From: Rhizobiales bacterium GAS188
GTDB lineage: Bacteria > Pseudomonadota > Alphaproteobacteria > Rhizobiales > Beijerinckiaceae
Length of the DNA: 64,000 bases
NCBI GenBank assembly: GCA_900104855.1
Contig: FNSS01000001.1
Span: forward strand, 5,642,001 to 5,706,000
Direction: 5' to 3'
A program made the position numbers and the translations under genes. Positions 16,647 to 25,871 of the stretch are shown piece after piece (position 1 is the stretch's first letter; each line of letters opens with the position of its first letter). The notes beneath the pieces were generated by a model, which saw only the letters and a program-made list of their open reading frames with translations, had not been told where the DNA came from and did not search any database.

Positions 16647-17191
16647 CCGGCGCCGACATCATCGGAGAATATACCAGATGCGCGTTGCCGGGCGACAACA
16701 TCCTACGCGGTCTCGCTGCTGCCGGCGTCGACCTCGCGGCGCTGGAGCTGCGCTGGAGACACGACCCCCATCTTGTGCCACGCGCCAGTCGTGTTGAGTA
16801 TTTCGGCAACCGTCATTTCGAGTTTGCCGGCGATCGGCACGGTTCAATCGGCGCGCTCGTCTTTGGCGTCCTCGACGAGGCGAGGCGTCTTGTCGATCTC
16901 TGTGCGTGGTCGCCGCCCAGGTCGCCGGTTTTGTGGCTTGGACGTGGTTCGATGCTGGGTGCCGAGCAAGCCTTCGGCCCAAGGATGCGAGATGAGATTC
17001 ACGTGCATCGGACACCCCTCGGCTGGCTGCGCAACAATTGTCGCGGCCTAGTCCCGATCGATCCGATCAGCGCTGGTGACCTACTTTGGCGCGCGAGGCC
17101 GTTGCTTGCCGAAGACCAAAGGCATGCTCGGGAGCTGAGGGCAAAGACGACCAGACCGCCAGCCAAGATCATGTTCAGGGCGGCGGCATGA
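16643..17191 (+). CDS. Element protein of unknown function
   Basis: The 182-residue protein overlaps its neighbours by ATGA on both sides, between the Spo11-like gene and the ATPase. The sequence (EYTRCALPGDNILRGLAAAG, HVHRTPLGWLRNNCRG, VPIDPISAGDLLW) is soluble and lacks recognised motifs. The same placement ahead of a RepA-like ATPase suggests a link to replication, which is an inference from context. Confidence 0.65.
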   Translation: MTGADIIGEYTRCALPGDNILRGLAAAGVDLAALELRWRHDPHLVPRASRVEYFGNRHFEFAGDRHGSIGALVFGVLDEARRLVDLCAWSPPRSPVLWLGRGSMLGAEQAFGPRMRDEIHVHRTPLGWLRNNCRGLVPIDPISAGDLLWRARPLLAEDQRHARELRAKTTRPPAKIMFRAAA

Positions 17192-18333
17192 CCGACAACA
17201 ACCTCGTAGATCTCGACCAGATTGAGCGTTTCGGTAAGCCGCCCGTCGCCAAGCCCATGGCGATCTTCGCAGCGTCTTCGCTTGCCGGCAGCAATGCCCC
17301 GCCGCGACTGTTCCACGTCGACGGGCTGATACCGGCGCGCACGGTGACGCTGCTCGGCGGCGATGGCGCGACCGGCAAGAGCCTCCTCGCCCTGCAGCTG
17401 GCAGTTGCCACCCCGCTCCGCTCGACCTGGCTCGGCATGCCCGTAGCCGGCGGACGCAGCCTCTTCCTCACAGCGGAAGACGACAAGGATGAGGTGCATC
17501 GCCGCCTCGAGGATATTGCATTCCACGCGGGGGCAAAGATCGAGGATCTCCACGACCTGCATATCGTTTCACTCGCTGGCGAGGATGCCCTGCTCGCCGT
17601 AACGGGCAGGGGCAATGTTCTCACGCCGACACCGCGCTTCGCGGAGCTCAAGGCGGCCATTGGCGATCTCGAGCCGGCCCTTGTCGTGCTCGACACGCTC
17701 GCGGACCTGTTCGGGGGCGATGAGATCAGCCGAGTGCATGCCCGACAATTCGTCGGCATGCTCCGCGGCCTCGCAATTCAGCACGATACGACCGTCCTGT
17801 TGCTCGCCCACCCGTCGCTGTCCGGCATGTCGAGCGGGGCCGGCACCTCCGGCTCGACGGCCTGGAGCAATTCGGTGCGCAGCCGGCTCTATTTGGAGCG
17901 GGTGAAGGATGAGGGCGGCATAGAGACTGACCCAGACGCGCGCGTGATGCGCACGATGAAAGCGAATTACAGTCCGATCGGCGGCGAATATCGCATGCGC
18001 TGGCAGGCGGGTGTCTTCGTCTCGACGTCGCCGGCACCCGGTGCCGAAAGCGGTTTGGCGGCCTATGCCGCGAAGGACAACGCCGATCGCGTCTTCCTCG
18101 ACATGCTCGCCACCTATGACGCCGAAAGGCGAAGCGTCAGCTCCAGCCAGTCAGTAACTTTCGCTCCGGCGGTCTTCGCGAAGGATGCCCGGTCGCAGGG
18201 CATCGGCAAGCGCGCCCTGACGGACGCGATGAACCGTCTGTTCGCAGCCAAGCGCATCGAAGTTATCGAGTCCGGGCCGCCTTCCAAGCGCCGCACGCGC
18301 ATCGTGGTTGCCGAGCACGAGGAAGCCGAATGA
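17188..18333 (+). CDS. RepA-like replicative AAA ATPase/helicase
   Basis: Walker A is LLGGDGATGKSLL (about residues 54-66), Walker B is ALVVLDTLADLF and a further motif reads TVLLLAHPS. This is the RecA-fold layout of hexameric RepA/AAA_25 proteins of plasmids and phages. The C-terminal part (SQGIGKRALTDAMNRL, then KRIEVIESG) looks like a winged helix. ATG 17188 overlaps the previous stop; the longer frame is not needed. An iteron-like repeat array begins right after its stop, which supports a role as replication initiator or helicase for this element. Confidence 0.85.
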   Translation: MTDNNLVDLDQIERFGKPPVAKPMAIFAASSLAGSNAPPRLFHVDGLIPARTVTLLGGDGATGKSLLALQLAVATPLRSTWLGMPVAGGRSLFLTAEDDKDEVHRRLEDIAFHAGAKIEDLHDLHIVSLAGEDALLAVTGRGNVLTPTPRFAELKAAIGDLEPALVVLDTLADLFGGDEISRVHARQFVGMLRGLAIQHDTTVLLLAHPSLSGMSSGAGTSGSTAWSNSVRSRLYLERVKDEGGIETDPDARVMRTMKANYSPIGGEYRMRWQAGVFVSTSPAPGAESGLAAYAAKDNADRVFLDMLATYDAERRSVSSSQSVTFAPAVFAKDARSQGIGKRALTDAMNRLFAAKRIEVIESGPPSKRRTRIVVAEHEEAE

Positions 18334-18336
18334 CCC

Positions 18337-18459
18337 TTCCAACTACCCTACCAACCCGTTTTTTTGTGGTTCCAACTACCCTACCAACGCGCCTTCCAAC
18401 TGGCTCGAAAAGCTTCCAACCCGCATACCAACCGCTTCCAACCCCCTGTGTGTTCCAAC
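18337..18459 (+). repeat. Iteron-like TTCCAAC array, candidate replication origin
   Basis: TTCCAAC occurs six times in the same orientation, starting at 18337, 18370, 18394, 18414, 18436 and 18453. TACCAAC occurs in between at 18349, 18382 and 18426. The first two units are part of an identical 19-mer (TTCCAACTACCCTACCAAC) spaced exactly 33 bp, about three helical turns. Directly repeated heptamers immediately behind a RepA-like gene look like initiator-binding iterons. A 77-codon frame (18330-18563) crosses the array but reads as low-complexity Thr/Pro and is not called as a gene. Confidence 0.5.
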
Positions 18460-18757
18460 CCCCATACCCCTATAGGGCGCAAGCGCGCTCCCTGAAGGTC
18501 GCGCCGCGCCTCCACAGGCGCCGAACATTTTTCTTGGCGGCTCGCCGTGTCACGCCGGCGTGACACATCGTGTCGAATGGCGCGCTTGGAGCTCCAGGTA
18601 TATCGCCTTGCGCCGCGCCGTTTGCTTCGCGCGTTCGGCCGGCTCCAGTTCGGCCGAGCTGCAATCAATTCTCCCTATGCGAGCGAAATTATACACTGTC
18701 GTGAACTGACATAAACCAACAAATACAATGACATATCGTTCCAGAACGTTTATCATG

Positions 18758-19186
18758 GCCAAGATTTGTCCAATAACGGATGTCCTAATGCTCGCCGAAC
18801 ACCCCACCATCGCTCGCCCGTCGCGCACGAACCGCTCGAAAGTCACGAACGGGACGCGAATGCTGGCCGGCATCGATGGCCGGAGCGAACAGGGTCGCCG
18901 CTATCGGGATCTCATGCGGAGCTTTGCGTCCGACATCGGCGGCCTGCAGAGCCTGAACGAGAGCGAGATGGCCATGGTGCGCCAGGCAGCGGCTCTGACC
19001 GCTCAGAGCGAGCGCATGCAGGCCGACGTGGTCAATGATGCTGGCGTCGACGCAGAGCAGCTCACGCGCCTTCTGAACAGCCAGAAGCGCGCGCTTGGAG
19101 CGCTCGAGACCATCAAGCGGCGCCGGCTGGCGCAGCTCGCCCCGCGCTCGCTGAGCGAAGCCCTGAGGGCCGCCAGCGATGTCTAA
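18758..19186 (+). CDS. Terminase small-subunit-like protein
   Basis: Starting at ATG 18758 (MAKICPITDV), the protein has about 142 residues. It contains SKVTNGTRMLAGIDGRSEQGRRYRDLMRS and a helix-rich C-terminus (LLNSQKRALGALETIKRRRL). This layout is common in small proteins encoded just before terminase large subunits in alphaproteobacterial prophages, where they are thought to recognise the packaging site. Its last 8 bases overlap the start of the large subunit. A longer start at 18728 is possible. The functional call relies mainly on position. Confidence 0.6.
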   Translation, partial: AKICPITDVLMLAEHPTIARPSRTNRSKVTNGTRMLAGIDGRSEQGRRYRDLMRSFASDIGGLQSLNESEMAMVRQAAALTAQSERMQADVVNDAGVDAEQLTRLLNSQKRALGALETIKRRRLAQLAPRSLSEALRAASDV

Positions 19187-20714
19187 GGCCAAAGCCGCCC
19201 CGCAGTCCGCTCCCGGGCCCGACGACGGTCCGGCACAGCCGCCTCTCGAATTCTTCGGCAAGCTCAAATGGCTCGACGGGCGCCCGCTCGTCGACACGAT
19301 CGAGGACTACCGCAAGCAAATCCTCACAGACGTGCTGTTCACCTTCGGCCCGGATGGCGCGCCGATCTACAACATGGCGCTCTGCGGCCGCGCCAAGAAG
19401 AATTGGAAGACGTCCGACCTGGTGCTCGCCGGGCTCTATCGCTTCGTGGCTTGGCCGTCGCCAGCCGGCAATGACGCTTATATCTTGGCCAACGATGAGG
19501 GGCAGGCGGCCGACGATCTCGCGCTCGTCAAGAAGCTGATCACCGCCAATCCCGTGCTGCAGGACTGGCTGACGGTCAACCTGAAATCGATCGTCCGCAA
19601 GGATGGCCGCGGCACGCTCCAGATCCTTCCGGCTCGCGACGCGGTCGGTGCGCATGGCAAGACGTTCACCTTCGTGGGCTTCGACGAGATCCACGGCTAC
19701 CGCTCGCACGATCTATTCGAGGCCCTGGCGCCCGATCCGACACGGCGCGACGTGCTGACATGGATCACGAGCTATGCCGGCATCCGCCACGCGCCCGGCA
19801 TTCCGCTCTACGACTTCATGCAGGCCGGCAAGCTCGGCGACGATCCGGGCATGTATTTCAGCTGGTACGGCGGGGACTACACGACAGACCCGGCCTTTGC
19901 CGAGCTGCCGCCGGAGCAGCGCGCCAATCCGAGCATGTCGTCATGGCCAACGGGTGAGGCCTATCTCACGCAGCAGCGCAGACGCCTGCCCACGCACAAG
20001 TTTCGCCGTCTGCATTTGAACCTGCCGGGCGCGCCCGACGGTGCGGCGTTCTCGGGCGAGCACGTCATGGCCGCCACCGTCACGGGCCGCAAGCGCCTCG
20101 CGCCCGTCGAGGGCGTGGCGTACTACGGCTTCGTCGACATGTCGGGCGGCAGCGCAGATGATGCGGTCCTCGGCATCGCGCACCATGATCCGCAGCGCAA
20201 GGTGACGATCCTTGACCATCTCATCGCGCAGACCGGCGAGCCACCCTTCAACCCGCGATCAGCCGTCAAGAAGTTCGCAGCCGAGCTCAAGGAATATGGC
20301 CTGTCTCGCGTCACCGGCGACGCCTATGCGGGCCAGACTTTTCGCGCCGACTTCGAGGAGCATGGCATCGTTTATGTGGTCTGCGGCTCGACCAAGTCCG
20401 ATCTTTACGACGCGCTCGAGCCGAAGCTGAACGCCGGCGAAGTCGAACTCCTCGACCATCCGAAGCTGCAGGAGCAGTTGCTCACGCTCGTGTTGCGCGG
20501 CGCCAAGATCGACCACTTGCCCGGTGACCATGACGACCACGCGAATTCCGCAGCAGGTGCCGTCTGGCTCGCGGTCGGACGAGAGCAACAGAAGATGTGG
20601 CCGAACGGCCCGATCTTTGTCCACGAGCAGCCTCGAGGCTCGTGGTCGACGGAGGTGCCCGGCGGCTTCTTCGACATCGGCGGTGACGCATCGACGCCAC
20701 CCGGAGGCTGGTGA
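19179..20714 (+). CDS. Phage terminase large subunit
   Basis: The protein of 511 residues has an atypical Walker A (CGRAKKNWKTS), a Walker B reading TFVGFDEIHGY, and RNase H-like nuclease acids in GFVDMSGGSADDAV, TGDAYAGQTF and GDHDDHANSAAG. These are the ATPase and endonuclease halves of the DNA-packaging motor. It follows the small-subunit-like gene with an 8-base overlap. A portal gene would normally come next, but none is found, which is unusual for a functional phage. Confidence 0.9.
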   Translation: MSKAKAAPQSAPGPDDGPAQPPLEFFGKLKWLDGRPLVDTIEDYRKQILTDVLFTFGPDGAPIYNMALCGRAKKNWKTSDLVLAGLYRFVAWPSPAGNDAYILANDEGQAADDLALVKKLITANPVLQDWLTVNLKSIVRKDGRGTLQILPARDAVGAHGKTFTFVGFDEIHGYRSHDLFEALAPDPTRRDVLTWITSYAGIRHAPGIPLYDFMQAGKLGDDPGMYFSWYGGDYTTDPAFAELPPEQRANPSMSSWPTGEAYLTQQRRRLPTHKFRRLHLNLPGAPDGAAFSGEHVMAATVTGRKRLAPVEGVAYYGFVDMSGGSADDAVLGIAHHDPQRKVTILDHLIAQTGEPPFNPRSAVKKFAAELKEYGLSRVTGDAYAGQTFRADFEEHGIVYVVCGSTKSDLYDALEPKLNAGEVELLDHPKLQEQLLTLVLRGAKIDHLPGDHDDHANSAAGAVWLAVGREQQKMWPNGPIFVHEQPRGSWSTEVPGGFFDIGGDASTPPGGW

Positions 20715-20740
20715 ACATCATGGGTATGAAAGGATTTTCG

Positions 20741-21289
20741 ATGTCTGTTGAATTGACCAAAGAGCAAATTGCCCTTGGTGACTTGCGCACCAATCACGCC
20801 TCGCTCATGCAGCGCCAGCATGATCTAAACGAGCAACGGTATGCGTTGAAGGCTCGCGCATATCAGGACTTTAGCACGCGGCAGCAGTTCTGCGCATTGA
20901 ACGAGCAGATCGCGGAGCTGGATGAAGCTCTGGACATCAGCAAGTTTTCGATTGTCAAGCTTGAGAAGCTTGCCGAGGCGGCGGATCGCGCGGCTGCGTA
21001 TGTAGAGCCGGTCGTAAAGATAGCGCGGCTTAAATTCACCGATCCCGAGCATGGTGGGATCTATAAAACCCATATGCCCTTCGACGCGAGGATTGTGAAG
21101 GTCGGCCTATACGATGGCTTCGGCGTGCTCTGGTACGAGTTCCGAGATGGGGGCCAGAAGCGCGAGCGCGAATTCCGGCTCATTGCCGAGCGCCGTGATG
21201 ACAGCTTTTGTCTGGTTCCGGTTTCTTGCCGTCATGTTGGCACATGGGTGAACGGGCCGCAGGTCTGGCACGTGGTCGAGAAGGCATGA
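20741..21289 (+). CDS. Element protein of unknown function with coiled-coil start
   Basis: ATG 20741 has AAAGGA at good spacing; ATGs at 20720 and 20726 and a GTG at 20711 lie upstream. The first 90 residues are a charged helical region that could form a coiled coil (LNEQIAELDEALDISKF). The rest is beta-rich (IARLKFTDPEHGGIYKTHMP). There is no family match I recognise. It sits where a portal or head gene would be expected, but its 182 residues are too short for either. Confidence 0.65.
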   Translation: MSVELTKEQIALGDLRTNHASLMQRQHDLNEQRYALKARAYQDFSTRQQFCALNEQIAELDEALDISKFSIVKLEKLAEAADRAAAYVEPVVKIARLKFTDPEHGGIYKTHMPFDARIVKVGLYDGFGVLWYEFRDGGQKREREFRLIAERRDDSFCLVPVSCRHVGTWVNGPQVWHVVEKA

Positions 21290-21300
21290 TGGTGGTCTAA

Positions 21301-22116
21301 ATGGAAAAAATGAAAGTCATGAAGCTCGTTGAGCGCGACGACGGCGGCGATCTCGCGGCGCTCCTCGGCAGCATACGATCTATCATCGAGGACCCTGCTT
21401 TGGACCGCGTCGACAAAAACGAGCTGCTCGGCGTGACATGCACGCAATACTGTGAGCTGACGGGCCGCAATGCGCTCGAAGATATCGCGAAGGTTGGTCG
21501 CCTTCACCCGAAAGGTGCAGGCCCGGTGCACGATCGTCTCGATGCGTTAACCGACAATTACAGGCGCGCGCATCCCGAGCAAACCAGGGAAATGCATCGA
21601 GCGGCGGGCTGGAGTGGGCTGAGCGACGCCGAGCGCGACGCCATCCGCGCGGAAGAGGTCGCGCATCGGGACGAACTTCTTGGAAAGGCTGACGGCATGA
21701 CTAACATTGAAAAGAGCGGCGGGAACGCCCTAGAAACAATGCAAACCCTGGCCAAAATTCTGCGCAATAGCCACCCTGAGCTCACCGAGGCGCAGGCCTT
21801 CGACAAGGTCTACTCGGACCCGGCCAATCGCGAGCTAGTCCGTGCGGAGCGTGACGGTGCCATTGCAAAGCTTTATCGCCTCGACGCAGCTGGCAATATG
21901 CACATGATCGAGGCCATCGAAGCCGAGAAGGTCGAGAAGGCCGAAAGCCTCATGCCTGCCGGCGGTGGCGAGGCGATGCAGCAGCTCACCCGGCTTGCCA
22001 AGGACCGGCAGCAGCGCACCCATGAAAGCTTCGCGGTTGCCTTCGATGCCATCTATTCAGCGCCAGATAACAGCGAGCTGCGGCAGCTCGAGAAGAGTGA
22101 ACGCCTTGGAATATGA
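21301..22116 (+). CDS. Element protein with two internal repeats (phage head-associated?)
   Basis: The 271-residue acidic helical protein contains a motif twice: TEAQAFDKVYSDPANREL and ESFAVAFDAIYSAPDNSEL. Such 'DPxNxEL' helices are frequent in phage proteins encoded near terminase and capsid genes. The N-terminal half contains SGLSDAERDAIRAEE. The function is unknown; a scaffolding or internal head role is possible from position only. Confidence 0.65.
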   Translation: MEKMKVMKLVERDDGGDLAALLGSIRSIIEDPALDRVDKNELLGVTCTQYCELTGRNALEDIAKVGRLHPKGAGPVHDRLDALTDNYRRAHPEQTREMHRAAGWSGLSDAERDAIRAEEVAHRDELLGKADGMTNIEKSGGNALETMQTLAKILRNSHPELTEAQAFDKVYSDPANRELVRAERDGAIAKLYRLDAAGNMHMIEAIEAEKVEKAESLMPAGGGEAMQQLTRLAKDRQQRTHESFAVAFDAIYSAPDNSELRQLEKSERLGI

Positions 22117-22327
22117 ATTCGCATTCGATGCCGCGTCCGTGGACATCCGCGGCATCGAAATCGCCGTCTACGGTTGTAAGGCAGCGGCGAGGGGCCAGCC
22201 GGCGGTGTCCCCAATAACACCGGCAGTGCTTGCGGTAGCCCTTCCTGGGGTGCGCTGCAACGCCAACCCGGCGGGGCTGCTTGCAAGTGCCAGCCCCGCC
22301 GGCAGCTCCCAAGAGGGTTTGAAATGA
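22097..22327 (+). CDS. Possible small element gene
   Basis: The GTG at 22097 overlaps the end of the preceding gene and the stop overlaps the next start (ATGA), giving 76 codons. The first part (LEYEFAFDAASVDIRGIEIAVYG) is protein-like, while the last part is Ala/Pro/Ser-rich. The overlaps on both sides argue for a real gene, but no family is recognised. Confidence 0.4.
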   Translation: MNALEYEFAFDAASVDIRGIEIAVYGCKAAARGQPAVSPITPAVLAVALPGVRCNANPAGLLASASPAGSSQEGLK

Positions 22328-22605
22328 TGGATGACGCTGCGAAATTCAGGGAAGCCGTCGCCGTTCTTGGCGTGGCGACGTTACGTATAAGTCACACCTT
22401 TGGAAGATTCGCCCAGCTTTTTGACGAGCTGCAAACTATGCCTATCGAGAAAATCGACACGTCAATACCAGCACCATCGATTGAAAACCTTGCGAGGCAG
22501 ATGACGAAGGCCGCCATGGAAATGAACCTGACTAGCGATCAGGTTGTGGCTTTTGAGGGCGGCATTCGTCTCGCCCTGCGACCGCCGACCGACCTGAGAC
22601 AGTAA
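22324..22605 (+). CDS. Small element protein of unknown function
   Basis: The protein of 93 residues is mostly helical (KFREAVAVLGVATLRISHTF, then QMTKAAMEMNLTSDQVVAFE). A GAGGG precedes the start, and the gene ends 11 bp before the tape-measure gene. In that position a tail-assembly or chaperone function would be expected in a phage, but there is no sequence proof. Confidence 0.6.
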   Translation: MMDDAAKFREAVAVLGVATLRISHTFGRFAQLFDELQTMPIEKIDTSIPAPSIENLARQMTKAAMEMNLTSDQVVAFEGGIRLALRPPTDLRQ

Positions 22606-22616
22606 GGGGATATTCC

Positions 22617-25235
22617 ATGATCGAGACCCTCGCCGTTGGTTCTATTTTTCGCGTCGTCAATGAGGCCTCGCCGTCGTTGCGCGCGATCGCGAAGGATGTT
22701 CGGGCGCTCGACGGGGTTCTGCGGGATACCCAGGCAAGCCTGCAGGCGCTTGGCAAGTTTGGCTTCGGCACCCTCAAGACCGAGCTCGCATCGCTCAAGG
22801 TGAGCATGGGCGAAGTCGGGACCGAGGCCAAGGGTGCCGCGGATTCCATGAAGCTCCTGCGTGTTCCGCGCGGCGTCGGCGTGAGCCTGGACAATATGGA
22901 GCGACGCCTGACGGTCATCAATGCCCAATCCAAGGCTGCGGCGACCAATATGGCTAGCATGGCCATTCCGGGCGTCGGTAGTGGCGGTGGGCGAGGCGCG
23001 GGGGCTGTTGGCGCCGCGGCAAGCGGTTTCGGCGGCCGTTATGGAGGCGGGCATAATTATCCTGGTGGAGCAGGGGGAGGCGGCAGAGGCACCGGCTTCA
23101 CGGCGGCCGGCGTTCCTGTGCCGGGCGGTCACCTGCATGCCGGCCACAGCGCTGCTGGATATGCGGCCGTCGGCGGACTTGTCGGTGTCTACGAAGCCAT
23201 CAAATACGCAACCAGCCTCGCGTCTGTTCAATCCGGCCTTCGGATCGGTGGCGTTCCCGAAAGCAAGATCACGCAGGCGACGAGCCTGTCCTATGGGCTG
23301 GCCGAGCAATTCGGGCAGCCGGTTGCGGAAGTCCTGAAGACGATCAGCGAGATCCGCAATCCGCTCGGCGGCATAGATCCCGCCATGGAGCACATTAAGC
23401 AGCTCGGCTCTGCCATGGTGGTGCTGCGTTCCATGGATGAAAAGACCGGCGGCAACGTCTCCGGCCAGCTTTACAACCTCATCCGCTCAGCCGAGTTCCG
23501 CAACGCGATTACGGGCCCGGAATTCGACAAGGCCATCGACATGATGGTGCGCGCCGATGTCGCGACGGGCGGCAAGGTGACGCCTGCGGATTTCTTCCAG
23601 TTCTCGAAATACGCTCGAGGCTCGCTTCCCGGCCTCTCGGATCGCTTCCTTTACAGCTATGGGCCCGAGCTCGCACAGGAGTTTAAGGGTGCCGGTGCCG
23701 GCACGGTGATGTCTGGCCTATACCAGCAAATTGTTGGTGGAATGATGTCGACGACGGGTCTGGGCCAGATGCAAGACCTGGATATGCTGAAGGGCGGCCC
23801 GCTCCAGTCGCTGGTGAACGAAAAGAACAAGCTCGTCGGATACGAAAATGAATATTGGTTGTTCAACAAGTATGGAAACGTCGTAAAAAGCAAGAAGCCT
23901 GGCGGTATCGTCGGCAGCGAGGTTTTCGAAAAGGATCCGGACAAGTTCTTCGAGATCATGATGCAGCATGAGGCTGCGCGAGGCATCAGCGATCCCGATG
24001 CACAGCGCCGCTATAACGCCCAGATCTTCCGGCGTGGCACCACGACGCAATTCGCGAACGTGCTCATGCAGCAGATGGGCCGCCTCGACCGCGGCGCGGC
24101 CGGTATTGCCGGCACGATGAGCATAGGCGACGCTGCGCAAACCTTGCTCGCCCGGGACCCGGCGACCAATATGCGGTCCTTCACGGCCGCCTGGACCAAC
24201 ATGCTCACGGCAGCCGGCGGCCCGCTCATCGAGCCCGCTATCACCGGCATGCGAGCCGTGACGCAATTCTTCAAGTTCCTAGGCTACGTCGAGAAGGGCG
24301 TGGAGCTCCCCGGTGCGGCCGTGAGCGCGGGCCTCGATAAGCTCCAGTTTGGTGGAAACGCCGACGCTGCCCAGGCATTGATGAGCCGGGGATGGACAGG
24401 CCACCTCGGCGACGCCTGGGAGCATATGAAGGGATATTTTGGAGGGGCTGCCGACCGGCCATCGCCCGGCGCAACCGAGAAGTCCGGCATGTTCAACGTC
24501 CCCGGCATCGGCTGGACCGACGGGCAGGGAAACAACCCGATCCGAGATGGCGTCTATGCGGCCCTGAAGGACTACTTCGGCGCCGACAATGCCGGAGGCG
24601 GCAGCTCGGGCGGTGGTGGCTTTGGGGGCGGCGGCGCCGGCGGCCACCACTGGAGCGGTAGTATCCGCTATGGCCACATGAGAGGCCCCGGCGCTACTGG
24701 AACGACCGCCGCGATCACAGGCGCCAGCAATGCTGTCCGCGAGGCATTCGTCAAGAACTGGGCTGTTGCCCATGGCAAGAATCCGGATGAAGCTTGGGCC
24801 GTCGCACTTTCCGAGGGTGCTAAGAATTTCGCCGGAGATCACGGCTGGAGTCTTGGCGACTTCCAGCTGAACACGTTCCGTGGTGTCGGCGTAAACGCAT
24901 TGAAACACGGCGTCAGCCCCAAGGACTGGAAGGCGTGGGATACCTTCGGCATGGAATATGCTCTGGGCATGCACGGCAATCCCCACCCCGGCTGGGGGGA
25001 ATGGTCCGGCGCTCGCAAGCAGGGCATCGGTGTGTGGCATGATATCCATCAGAAGCCATCTGCCGACCACGACAAGCACAGCGCCGTCTACATGGACGGC
25101 AAGCCCGTCGGCAAAATCCTCATGAAGCGCATGGCGCAAGCGATGAACGGGCCGAGCCACGGCTCGCAGACGCCGGACGGTTCGCGCGGCACCTTCGGCA
25201 CCAACTCGGCTTATACGCCGGTCTTCGGAACGTAG
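22617..25235 (+). CDS. Tail tape-measure-like protein with lysozyme-like C-terminus
   Basis: The protein has 872 residues. The N-terminus (FRVVNEASPSLRAIAKDVRAL) and the long helical/Gly-rich body with hydrophobic stretches are typical of tape-measure proteins. The C-terminal 190 residues, after a Gly-rich linker, contain VREAFVKNWAVAHGKNPDEA, ALSEGAKNF and GWSLGDFQLN. This resembles a transglycosylase-type muramidase domain (Glu followed by SxGxFQ). Such domains help DNA entry through peptidoglycan. It is the only clear tail gene in the element. AAGGGGA precedes the ATG. Confidence 0.75.
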   Translation: MIETLAVGSIFRVVNEASPSLRAIAKDVRALDGVLRDTQASLQALGKFGFGTLKTELASLKVSMGEVGTEAKGAADSMKLLRVPRGVGVSLDNMERRLTVINAQSKAAATNMASMAIPGVGSGGGRGAGAVGAAASGFGGRYGGGHNYPGGAGGGGRGTGFTAAGVPVPGGHLHAGHSAAGYAAVGGLVGVYEAIKYATSLASVQSGLRIGGVPESKITQATSLSYGLAEQFGQPVAEVLKTISEIRNPLGGIDPAMEHIKQLGSAMVVLRSMDEKTGGNVSGQLYNLIRSAEFRNAITGPEFDKAIDMMVRADVATGGKVTPADFFQFSKYARGSLPGLSDRFLYSYGPELAQEFKGAGAGTVMSGLYQQIVGGMMSTTGLGQMQDLDMLKGGPLQSLVNEKNKLVGYENEYWLFNKYGNVVKSKKPGGIVGSEVFEKDPDKFFEIMMQHEAARGISDPDAQRRYNAQIFRRGTTTQFANVLMQQMGRLDRGAAGIAGTMSIGDAAQTLLARDPATNMRSFTAAWTNMLTAAGGPLIEPAITGMRAVTQFFKFLGYVEKGVELPGAAVSAGLDKLQFGGNADAAQALMSRGWTGHLGDAWEHMKGYFGGAADRPSPGATEKSGMFNVPGIGWTDGQGNNPIRDGVYAALKDYFGADNAGGGSSGGGGFGGGGAGGHHWSGSIRYGHMRGPGATGTTAAITGASNAVREAFVKNWAVAHGKNPDEAWAVALSEGAKNFAGDHGWSLGDFQLNTFRGVGVNALKHGVSPKDWKAWDTFGMEYALGMHGNPHPGWGEWSGARKQGIGVWHDIHQKPSADHDKHSAVYMDGKPVGKILMKRMAQAMNGPSHGSQTPDGSRGTFGTNSAYTPVFGT

Positions 25236-25252
25236 CAGCTATGGATAATGCC

Positions 25253-25528
25253 TTAATGACCATCCTCGATGGGAACAAAGCGATAGGTTCGCTCTGGGCC
25301 GAGTGTCTCAGTGATTGTAATGGTTTCGCTGCCCTTGAAGGTATTCCGCAGGATATCGTCGAACGCTTGTTGCGCCTGTTCTTGAACGAACTCGCCGACT
25401 TCCCGTTTGACGTTGTCGAGACTGTCGCTCTCCCCGCAGCTCGGGCAGGCGAATGTGTCATTGGGCTTAGGGTCAGACGGTCCTTTCAGCGGCGTTTGGC
25501 AGCGAGCGCAACCGAGAACGGTGGCCAT
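25253..25528 (-). CDS. Small zinc-ribbon protein
   Basis: The minus-strand ATG at 25528 has GGGAGGG upstream. The 91-residue product begins MATVLGCARCQTPL and continues FACPSCGESDSLD, giving two CxxC pairs that can form a zinc ribbon. A helical segment follows (VGEFVQEQAQQAFDDIL). It lies behind the tape-measure gene and converges with it. The function is unknown; small zinc-ribbon proteins of phages often bind nucleic acid or host proteins. Confidence 0.6.
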   Translation of the reverse strand: MATVLGCARCQTPLKGPSDPKPNDTFACPSCGESDSLDNVKREVGEFVQEQAQQAFDDILRNTFKGSETITITETLGPERTYRFVPIEDGH

Positions 25529-25655
25529 TTCTTGGTCCCTCCCCTTGCGATGGCGGACTAGATGCCCGCTTCCCGCCGATCTCAGCACGGCGGCGGGAGG
25601 GAGTCGAGCGAGGGGGCCTTCACGAATCAGGCTTGGACATGGCAGAGAGGTAGCC

Positions 25656-25871
25656 ATGGTCCGCATTGAGATCTTCGATCGCGACTCGCTCAACTTGTTG
25701 CAGACCGTCTTTGACGGTGCGCTGAAGGAATTGCCGGCGCTGAGCGGTCGAGCGAGATCGCTGGCAATAGTCCAAATCAACCGCAATATCCTAGACGCCC
25801 TTAACGGCGGCGAGCGTGACCGCGAAAAGTTGAAGGACCTTGCGTTGAAGGGGATGCGCTCAAAAAAATAG
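25656..25871 (+). CDS. Small element protein of unknown function
   Basis: ATG 25656 follows AGAGAGG. The 71-residue product (MVRIEIFDRDSLNLLQTVFD, then IVQINRNILDALNGG) is compact, charged and protein-like. It is encoded on the strand opposite to the flanking zinc-ribbon and XRE genes. No family is recognised. Confidence 0.55.
   Translation: MVRIEIFDRDSLNLLQTVFDGALKELPALSGRARSLAIVQINRNILDALNGGERDREKLKDLALKGMRSKK

Noticed and set aside
18330-18563. 77-codon frame over the iteron array as a gene
   Set aside because: It is low-complexity Thr/Pro coding produced by the repeats; the ATGA overlap alone is not enough.
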